NCBI GenBank assembly: GCA_002887195.1
Contig: PJAB01001464.1
Span: forward strand, 1-14,314
Direction: 5' to 3'
Length of the DNA stretch: 14,314 bases
Source of the DNA: Chrysochromulina parva
Lineage: Eukaryota > Haptophyta > Prymnesiales > Chrysochromulinaceae
Positions 6,369 through 12,807 of this stretch are shown in pieces. The number at the start of each line of letters is the position of its first letter. Position 1 is the first letter of the stretch. The translations under genes were made by a program, and so were the position numbers. A model generated the notes under the pieces. The model had not been told where the DNA came from and searched no databases. It was given only the letters and a program-made list of their open reading frames with translations.

Positions 6369-7799
6369 CTAACTGTAACTCCCCAAGCTGCCCCACTTGT
6401 GCTGAACCCACCACCCAGTTGGAGGCGCGCCCGGTCGGCAACGGTCTTGCCACCAGCGCTCGGCCGCTCCGGGTGTGTGGAGCTGTGTCGCATGCTGAGC
6501 AGCGTCGCGGAACGGGTCACCCGACTCTGCCAGAATAACGAAAGGCCACTGTGTGGCGCTGGTATCGTGCGGCGCGACGGCCGCCGACGCGGCCTTGAAG
6601 CTGTACGCCGTCGACGCAAACGTGCTCTGCGACTGCAGGAGCAGCGTGCTGCGGCTCATCGCCAACAGGAACCAGTCAAGGAAGATGCGCTGTATGTTGA
6701 TCGGATCGCTGGTGAGGTTGGTGGAGGAGGCCGCGAGGTGTATGGGCAGGCCGGGCGAGATGACCACGTGCGGAAGAGCGCGCCGAGCGCACTCTTCCAC
6801 CAGTGACGAGTCGCTCACCACCACGCAGCTCACGCAGTCAGCCGCGATCGCATCACTCAGGCGCTCAAGGCATGCGAACGCGCCTGAAGGGCTCGCGTCG
6901 AATGGCGAGGATCGGACCTCCGCCGCCGCATACCAGAGCTTGCCGGGAGCGGACCATCCGCCGTGGGCAAAGGCCTTGTCACCCGAGCGCACGTGCATCG
7001 TGACGGTCGGCATGAGCGCGCCAGGCGTCGCCGTGAGCGCCGTCGCCGCCCGCATCGCCCGTTGCAGAGCCGGGCGGGGTGCGAGAAGGTACCGAAGTAG
7101 ACAACCATCGAGGTTGAGGTTCCGTTCGAGGATGGCGTCGACGCTCGCGCGGTCGAACTTCTCGGCCCACCGAGATTTGGAGAAGAGCAGCACGCGGCGC
7201 GCGTGCGTCGCGAACGTGCTCACCAAGCGGCTGCCCTTGCTCTCGTTCCACGCCCAAATTCCCGGGTTCATCTGTGCGCCTTCCAGCAGGACGGTCGGCA
7301 CACCCCTCGGCAGCTTGACGGGAAAGCTCCAGTCGAAGTGCGGGCCGTGAAAGTACTTGAACAGGTGCCCGGGCAGCACCGAGGGCAGCAGACCACCGTG
7401 CTCCAACGGGAAGTTCGGAGGGTCGTCGCACGCGAGCGTGAGCGCCTGCTCGGTGACCATGGAGTAGATGAGAGCGGGCGGCAGGGAGCGCAAGTAGTTG
7501 CCCAAGCCCGAAGAGGGGCAGCAATGGACGACCACGCGACCCTGGGCGCGCCACTCGGCGTGCTTGCGCGGATACACCTCGGTAAAGTAGCGTGTCCAGT
7601 GGGCCGAGCAGCCGGCCGAGGGCAGACCCCACACTTGCGCACCATCGTCGGAGGCGTTAGCTACGTGCGAGTTGGGGCGGATCCGGCCGTGGGCATGGCT
7701 GTGGGCGTCGGCTGAGCAGCGGCACGCGGTTTTGGAGGAGGGCTGCCGGGCGCACCCGTCAATGCTCGGATGCCTGCCAGGCGCTCCCGTGCCCGACAT
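6369..7799 (-). CDS. Fucosyltransferase-like glycosyltransferase
   Basis: 476 residues from the first ATG (7799-7797), with AAC before it. The open frame runs a little further upstream, but only with non-ATG codons. Three blocks recall GT-B fucosyltransferases that use GDP-fucose: SSGLGNYLRS (residues 96-104, usually a G-x-G-N-x-L motif), MHVRSGDKA (268-276, the basic HxRxGD loop) and DWFLLAMSRSTLLLQSQSTF (375-394, ending in the Ser-Thr-Phe donor-site signature). VVVSDSS lies between the last two. I cannot assign a particular family (GT23, GT37 and GT65 share this pattern) or an acceptor. No N-terminal membrane anchor is visible in the first 60 residues, so a missing 5' exon is possible. The gene is convergent with the plus-strand gene before it and divergent from the channel gene after it. 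Confidence 0.6.
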   Translation of the reverse strand: MSGTGAPGRHPSIDGCARQPSSKTACRCSADAHSHAHGRIRPNSHVANASDDGAQVWGLPSAGCSAHWTRYFTEVYPRKHAEWRAQGRVVVHCCPSSGLGNYLRSLPPALIYSMVTEQALTLACDDPPNFPLEHGGLLPSVLPGHLFKYFHGPHFDWSFPVKLPRGVPTVLLEGAQMNPGIWAWNESKGSRLVSTFATHARRVLLFSKSRWAEKFDRASVDAILERNLNLDGCLLRYLLAPRPALQRAMRAATALTATPGALMPTVTMHVRSGDKAFAHGGWSAPGKLWYAAAEVRSSPFDASPSGAFACLERLSDAIAADCVSCVVVSDSSLVEECARRALPHVVISPGLPIHLAASSTNLTSDPINIQRIFLDWFLLAMSRSTLLLQSQSTFASTAYSFKAASAAVAPHDTSATQWPFVILAESGDPFRDAAQHATQLHTPGAAERWWQDRCRPGAPPTGWWVQHKWGSLGSYS

Positions 7800-8064
7800 G
7801 TTTCTCTCGGGCGTCACAGGCTGTGGAGGGCCCCCGCCGCCGCTCCCGCCCAGTATCGCCAAGGCAGAAGTATTGGGAAGCTCTTTTCATTCACGCCAGC
7901 ACAAACCCTTCACGATAGAGCGCATTCCGCGAAACGGCCTTCGGTGTCCTCCTCATCACCGAGCGCTCCGTGCGGTGACGCGGTCTTGAGAGCGCCTCTC
8001 TTGAACCACCATTTCGATCCAAGAGGGCCCAGTGCTTTCCATCCAGGAGCCCAGCCGCAGCAGT

Positions 8065-9495
8065 ATGTTCAGCTGCTGCAAGGACCTCGACCTCGACGAT
8101 TTGTTCGCGTACAAGACGTACAAGACCGTCCGCGTGAGGCACCGCACGCTCGGCTTGGTCTATTACATCACGATGATTTTCATCTTTATGTACACGGGCC
8201 TGTACACGGTCTGGTATCAGGAGGGCTACGTGCAGAGCATCGCTTTTGTGGGCAGTGTGCGCTCGACGGCGCAACAGCCAGCGGTCATCTACCCGACAGA
8301 TCCGTACTGCCTGCCGCAGGGCTCTAACCAAACTCCAACAGGCACGTTTGCGCCAGTGCTGCCTTGCCTTTTCCCGGACTATAGCTCGGGCCTGTACGCT
8401 CAGGTCACATCGGGCCAGGACGGTGCGCTCATGGTCGGCTCGCGCGTCAGCATCACGCAGCAGGAACGCGACCTGAGTTGTGCCAACCTCGACTACACAT
8501 GCAACAACTTCAAGACTACGGTCCCGAAGCAGTCATTCTACATGGGCGGGTTCGAGAACTCGACGATCGTGATCCAGAATGCCGTGAGCAATGCGACGCA
8601 GCAGGCCTACGGCGGGAGCCAGGATCTCATCGTCGACTCGTTTATCACGACTCGACCGGCGGCCACGATGACGGGTCCGACCGGCCTCAGCTTCCAGGTG
8701 CTGCCTATGGCTTATGGAGACCAATTCACGGTGGGCCAGCTGGCGTGGGTGGCGGGTCTCGAGCTCGACGCGATCTTCAACGACCCGACCACGGGCGGCG
8801 CGGACGCCTCACTGCGCTACGACGGGCAAACGATTCGAATCCGCGTGGTCTTCACGGGAGATCGTACCAGATGGGATCAGCAAGCGTACTACCAGTACTT
8901 TGTGAGCGTCAACGACATGGAGGCGAAGACGACGTGGACGGATCAGACGTCCGTGCCCATCTATACAATCGACCCCATTTCCGGCGCACTGCTCAGTAAT
9001 GGGACCAACACGACTCGCGTTGAGTACGACCTGCACGGCCTGCAGCTCATCTACTCGATCGAGGCGACGCTCAACGTCTTCAACCTGCCCACACTCTTTC
9101 TCTCACTACTCTCGGGCGCTGGACTGCTCTTCGTGGCCAAGACGACTGCCGACAGCTTCTTGCTCTACTGTGCGCCCAAGCGGAAAGACTACCGTCTCTT
9201 CGTCGAGCAGCTCACTCCAGACTTCTCGCCGGACAGCGCCGAGTCCAGAACGCTGCTCGAAAAAATCCTTCACAAGAAGCGCGCCTCGCGCGCGAAAATC
9301 GAGCAAGGTCGGCTCACGATGTCGGACGCCGAGCTCGGCAACCAGCCGCTCGTCGCCGCCGACGCCCTCGGCGCCCTGAGCGTGAGCCCTCGGGATGCGA
9401 CGGCCCCCGTGGCCGATGTCACACTGCTGCGTGGGCGCTCTGCCATTTCCGCACAGGGACAGGCTGCGATGACGAGCGTCCGAGGTGAGGCATAG
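8065..9495 (+). CDS. P2X receptor-like ATP-gated cation channel
   Basis: 476 residues, no intron. The first ATG is at 8065 (A at -3). The N-terminal part holds YKTYKTVRVRHRTLG, matching the P2X Y-x-T-x-K region including the T-x-K phosphosite, then membrane segment 1 (about 29-51). A large extracellular part follows with several N-glycosylation sequons (for example NST, NAT, NGT, NTT). Membrane segment 2 (about 341-367) is followed by Tyr368-Cys-Ala-Pro-Lys372, the conserved YxxxK trafficking motif. Asp363, five residues before that Tyr, matches the conserved pore-helix Asp. The cytoplasmic tail is about 107 residues. Only four ectodomain Cys are present, against ten in animal P2X. The K-x-K and N-F-R ATP-binding motifs are not obvious, so ligand binding may differ. 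P2X channels are trimers passing Na+, K+ and Ca2+; in protists some sit on the contractile vacuole. Confidence 0.85.
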   Translation: MFSCCKDLDLDDLFAYKTYKTVRVRHRTLGLVYYITMIFIFMYTGLYTVWYQEGYVQSIAFVGSVRSTAQQPAVIYPTDPYCLPQGSNQTPTGTFAPVLPCLFPDYSSGLYAQVTSGQDGALMVGSRVSITQQERDLSCANLDYTCNNFKTTVPKQSFYMGGFENSTIVIQNAVSNATQQAYGGSQDLIVDSFITTRPAATMTGPTGLSFQVLPMAYGDQFTVGQLAWVAGLELDAIFNDPTTGGADASLRYDGQTIRIRVVFTGDRTRWDQQAYYQYFVSVNDMEAKTTWTDQTSVPIYTIDPISGALLSNGTNTTRVEYDLHGLQLIYSIEATLNVFNLPTLFLSLLSGAGLLFVAKTTADSFLLYCAPKRKDYRLFVEQLTPDFSPDSAESRTLLEKILHKKRASRAKIEQGRLTMSDAELGNQPLVAADALGALSVSPRDATAPVADVTLLRGRSAISAQGQAAMTSVRGEA

Positions 9496-9948
9496 GAGCC
9501 GAGAGGCGCTGGGATTCCATTGCGCGAGGAGCGCGATGGCCCGTTTGGGAGAGAGGCTCGTGCCGCGGCTTCGGGGGCGTGGCGCATGGGGCAACCCCCA
9601 ACCCGGCGGGCGCCACGATGTGCGAGAAAGAAACACATTTTCGGCGACACGAGTGCACTCAGAGTACACTGCTCAGTGATAGTAATCAAGTTGTTCAGGC
9701 CGAGTGTCACCTTGTTGGATGTTGCCTCGTGCCCCTTGAAAGTTATTCCGCGTTCCGCAGTTCCGAGCTTCGCGCAACCGCGGACGCGCGCCGGCCCGCC
9801 CCCCGGTCGAGTGCGACCTATACGACACACTTGACTTATCCTTGACCAACTGATTTCAAATCCAGACTCGCCCTGGCGTGGCAAGGCAGAATCCGCTCTT
9901 TGTCTTTCCGTTGTCCGTTAGTTCTAGAGTTTAGCATGGATTCTATAG
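9496..9948. other. Intergenic, convergent 3' ends
   Basis: 453 bases between the stop of the channel gene (plus) and the stop of the carrier gene (minus). It should hold both 3' untranslated regions. It is less GC-rich than the coding regions. I see no repeat array, RNA gene or convincing ORF, and no poly(A) signal I can name for this lineage. Confidence 0.6.
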
Positions 9949-10877
9949 TCATGCGTCGACGCCTAGGAGCCACCTCGCCTGACTCAGAGCTAGGAAGCCG
10001 ATTGCATTGGTCGGGAAAGCCTTGAGTACCGTCATGTCGGCTCCGCGGAAGAATCCGCGCAGCGCGCCGTGCTCGCGCACCACAGCACATGCGTGGAAAT
10101 AGACGCCGCCGCTCGAGGTGGCCATGAGTCGCGAACGCACGACATCCAAGGGCGAGAACAGGAGATTGTACACGACCCCCGTGGTGCCCCCGCAGAGCAT
10201 CCTCGCGATTGCGGGGCTCATCACGGCGCCGTCGCCACTCAGGCGCTCGCGCACGTGGATGTCTAGCGACTCGTGCACGAGGAAGAAGACTCCGTTGCCC
10301 GGCATGTTCTTCACGGCGCTGAGCGTGACGCCGCGCCAAGCACTGCGCGCGGTCGTGGGCGGCGGCGGCGGCGGCCCATCTCCATACGTCGTCTGCAACC
10401 GTGTGCGCCATACGTCAAGAGGGTTCTGGAAGGCCATGAGCGCCACACCCGAGCCGAAGCCTGCGACAAACACACCTTTGTAAAAATTGCGCCACTCGGC
10501 GCTGGCTGCACTTCCGTGTGGGCGCTGGGGCTGCAGCGCCTGATACGTGCCAAAGATCAGCGTGCTGGACGGCAGCGAGATGAGCAACTGAGGCGTGAGT
10601 CCCTTCCAGAGCGCCAGCACACCCTCAGTCTGCACAGTGTGTGTGAAGCAATGCCATGACGAGTGAAATCGCGCCGTCGAGGTTGTTTGCAGCCGCGTGC
10701 GCACCTGGCAAGGGTGGTGGTTGTGATGGTAAGCTCATCGCAGCAGTGGGTCGTGGCCAGGTGAGCAGCATGGCGGCTCACCACATCAAAAGGTACGCCA
10801 ATGCCGGCCCATGCGAGCGCCGGCGCTGCACTAGCCAGCCACTGTCGGCCAGTGCGATCCCACGACGACGAGGCCAT
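9949..10877 (-). CDS. Mitochondrial carrier family (SLC25-type) protein
   Basis: The exons are 10877-10782 and 10704-9949 on the minus strand, giving 283 residues. The start is the first ATG after an in-frame TAG (10904-10902), with A at -3 and G at +4. Splicing joins PFDV to VRTRLQ and so completes the first signature. All three family repeats are present, each with its P-x-D/E-x-x-K/R motif: PFDVVR, PLDVWR and PLDVVR. The helix before the first motif is WLASAAPALAWAGIGV. The sequence LKAFPTNAIGFL in the last repeat recalls the carnitine/acylcarnitine and basic amino acid carriers, but the substrate cannot be set from this. A run of six Pro sits in the loop after the second signature. The protein should lie in the inner mitochondrial membrane and exchange metabolites with the cytosol. 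Confidence 0.9.
10705..10781 (-). other. 77-bp intron in the carrier gene
   Basis: On the minus strand the 5' splice site is gatgtg|gtgagc (intron starts at 10781) and the 3' splice site is cttgccag|gtgcgc (ends at 10705). It is phase 0. Unlike the introns of the GH27-GH79 gene, it has no tandem repeat. Splicing makes the complete PFDVVRTR carrier signature, which strongly supports it. Confidence 0.9.
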
Positions 10878-11202
10878 CGTCAACTTCGGCGCCGTCTCGT
10901 ACTAGTAGGTGGATGTCTCGCACTTTCGCGAGGACGCTCGACAAGTCCGCAATGCAGCGGCGGCGGGGAGGGCGGCGCGGCGGCGAGGGCGAGAGTTAGG
11001 GCGAGGTTTGATCTCCGAAGCGGACAAATGGATCAGTCAAAAATCTGGCGAACTCTGCTGTAACTTAAAGCGCGTTACATGTCTTAAAAGTGGCTTGCAC
11101 AATCGTTGTGGTTACGGAGTGGTTACGGTCGAAACGAACTCTCGCACGAGGACCATCCACTCGTGACCCTCGCCCTCAGAGTATCCCTCTCGCGCTGCTG
11201 AG
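10878..11202. other. Divergent intergenic region, probable shared promoter area
   Basis: 325 bases between the starts of the carrier gene (minus) and the GGCT-like gene (plus). It contains a G-rich patch on the plus strand (about 10950-11000) made of cggcgg-type repeats and a more AT-rich patch (about 11020-11110). No TATA box or other defined element is convincing. No RNA gene is seen. Confidence 0.5.
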
Positions 11203-12366
11203 ATGCAAAAGGTGTTCGTCTACGGCTCACTGCTTCGCGGCCTGTGCAATTCCCACCTTCTGCGCACTTCCAGACTCCTGCAACCTGGCGCACGGACCCA
11301 GGACTCGGCATTCGTGCTGATCGACAGCGGCGAGGCCGAGGGATATCCATTTGCCATCAAATCGCAAGAACTCCCAGGAGCGCCGGCCACCTCGCTGCTT
11401 GGTGAGGTGTATGAGGTAACTGACAGCGTGCTGGCTTCACTAGACAAGCTCGAGGAGCACCCGAATGTTTATCAGCGCGAAGAGATCCAATACATTGGCG
11501 GGAGTACCTGCTCAACTGCGTGGATGTACATCCTACATGACCGTGCAAAGCTGGATGCCATCCGGGACGATGTACCCCAATGGGACCGACAGGCACGATA
11601 CCCGCTGGTGCAACCGTTGGGAGACTGGCGCCTGTACCACCACGTCGCGCGAGGGAACCTGGAAGCGGCGGTGGCGGCGTCGGCAAGGCGCTCTGGGGCG
11701 TGGCCTAGCACGAGGCGGACAGCGACAGGCACGGGCCCGCATGCAGTCTTCTCCTTTGGTAGTAACGGCATCGCGCAGCTGCGCGAGCGGTGCAAGAACC
11801 CGAACTTGATCGGCACCCCGGCCCTGCTCGAGGACGCTGTGCGCGTCTTCGCGGGTGCATCACCCCGCTGGCAGGGTGGCGGAGTCGCTTCGATCGTCCC
11901 GTGCGCCGGGATGCAGGTGCTGGGGAATGTGGCGTGGCTGAGCAGCGAGGAGATCCTCCGGCTCGACCTCTTTGAGCGCGGGGACCCGTCGGAGCTCGGC
12001 CTCTCCGAGGATCCGTACGCGCCCGACGGGACGTACAAGCGGCAGGACGTAGTAGTGCGCTCCTGCCTCCCGAGGCTAGCCGAGGCCGGCACGGACGGTG
12101 CCTCCCCCGAAGCGCGCAGCTCCGCCGAGCCGCCGCCTCTGGCCACCGATCCGACGTCCTGGCCGCTGCTCGAGGCCGTTGCGTACGTGAAGGTCAACCT
12201 GGAGTGGGTGGGCCCTCCGTCTGAGGCGTATGTGGCAGCCTGCCGCACCAATGTCGACATGTTCTGGCCGGGCCTGCGAGGGCTCCCATTCGAGGTTCGC
12301 AACGGCAACGGCTTGCTGATGGCAGAAGTCGAGGGTCAGCCTCAACTCCACTGTGCGGTGAAGTAG
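11203..12366 (+). CDS. Tandem gamma-glutamylcyclotransferase-like (GGCT/AIG2) protein
   Basis: 387 residues, no intron, ATG at 11203. Two GGCT/AIG2-fold domains are present. Domain 1 (about 1-150) has FVYGSLLRG at 5-13, EGYPFAI at 46-52, LLGEVYEV at 65-72 and LDKLEEHPNVYQR at 80-92, with Glu84 in the LDxxE position of the catalytic acid/base. This is closest to the gamma-glutamylamine cyclotransferase/AIG2 type. Domain 2 (about 180-380) has FSFGSN at 183-188, KNPNLIGTPALLEDAVRVF, GGGVASIVP and LDLFERG, with Glu258 in the second LDxxE. This is closer to the glutathione-pathway GGCT type. Such enzymes release 5-oxoproline from gamma-glutamyl compounds. Both domains keep the YGS/FGS loop and the Glu, so both may be active. 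Domain 2 has an Ala/Ser/Pro-rich insert near residues 293-322. Likely cytosolic. Substrate is inferred. Confidence 0.8.
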   Translation: MQKVFVYGSLLRGLCNSHLLRTSRLLQPGARTQDSAFVLIDSGEAEGYPFAIKSQELPGAPATSLLGEVYEVTDSVLASLDKLEEHPNVYQREEIQYIGGSTCSTAWMYILHDRAKLDAIRDDVPQWDRQARYPLVQPLGDWRLYHHVARGNLEAAVAASARRSGAWPSTRRTATGTGPHAVFSFGSNGIAQLRERCKNPNLIGTPALLEDAVRVFAGASPRWQGGGVASIVPCAGMQVLGNVAWLSSEEILRLDLFERGDPSELGLSEDPYAPDGTYKRQDVVVRSCLPRLAEAGTDGASPEARSSAEPPPLATDPTSWPLLEAVAYVKVNLEWVGPPSEAYVAACRTNVDMFWPGLRGLPFEVRNGNGLLMAEVEGQPQLHCAVK

Positions 12367-12406
12367 TCAAGTCAAGTCAAGTCAAGTCAACTCCGGTGTG
12401 CGGTGA
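12342..12406. repeat. (TCAAG)n microsatellite flanked by a direct repeat across the stop codon
   Basis: A TCAAG array of 4.8 copies (12367-12390) starts right after the TAG stop (12364-12366). The 20 bases 12342-12361 (end of the coding region) recur at 12387-12406 with two mismatches, 45 bases downstream. Confidence 0.9.
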
Positions 12407-12807
12407 TTACGGTTTGGGGTGAAGTGGGCCCTATTTGCTATCCCCCCAACTTGGCGTTGCGCCGCAGGAGGGGCTCATCTCGAGAGAATCCTGTATCCTT
12501 CAAGAAGGGGATCTTCGGAAACTAAATTACCCGCGGGCCTCGCGCCGAGGTGCGCTCACCACAGGGGTTTTATAACCAACGAATGCGTACACAAAGGCGG
12601 CTAGCCGGCCTCGCCGGTCAGCTGCTCAGCCCGCGAGGCGGTCACTCTTCGAGGCGCCGTCCCAGGCGCCCGGCGTGGCGAAGCAGTCGACGAATCTGTC
12701 GACGTCTCCAGCCGTGCACTCGCACTCATCGACTGTCGGCTACGACGCTCGCCTGTCGGCTCTCCCTTTGGCTGCGCGCTGCTCGTCCGCTCGTGCGTGC
12801 GCAGCGC
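12367..12807. other. Intergenic between GGCT-like gene and Trm1
   Basis: 441 bases between two plus-strand genes. It begins with the TCAAG microsatellite. The rest contains no supported gene. The Trm1 reading frame stays open upstream of its ATG to at least about 12670 without another ATG; the last part reads as an Arg-rich stretch. A possible 3' splice site, gtgcgcag, ends at 12804. Confidence 0.5.

Noticed and set aside
7800..7862. Longer N-terminus for the fucosyltransferase-like protein
   Set aside because: The frame begins at a TTG at 7862 and encodes a Gly/Pro-rich stretch without homology; the ATG at 7799 has a better context.
8032..8064. Longer N-terminus for the P2X-like channel
   Set aside because: The codon at 8032 is GTG. 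The ATG at 8065 lies just before the conserved N-terminal region at the usual distance.
10730..10745. Similarity of the carrier intron to the 19-bp unit of the other gene's intron (gatgagctt)
   Set aside because: Only nine bases are shared, in opposite genomic orientation and single copy; too short to mean anything.
11020..11160. Possible tRNA in the divergent intergenic region (ggtcgaaac looks like a T-loop)
   Set aside because: No matching acceptor, D-arm or anticodon arm could be folded around it by eye.
11472..12308. Minus-strand ORF of 278 codons opposite the GGCT-like gene
   Set aside because: Low-complexity Ser/Arg-rich composition with no family signal; it is the shadow of a well-supported plus-strand gene.
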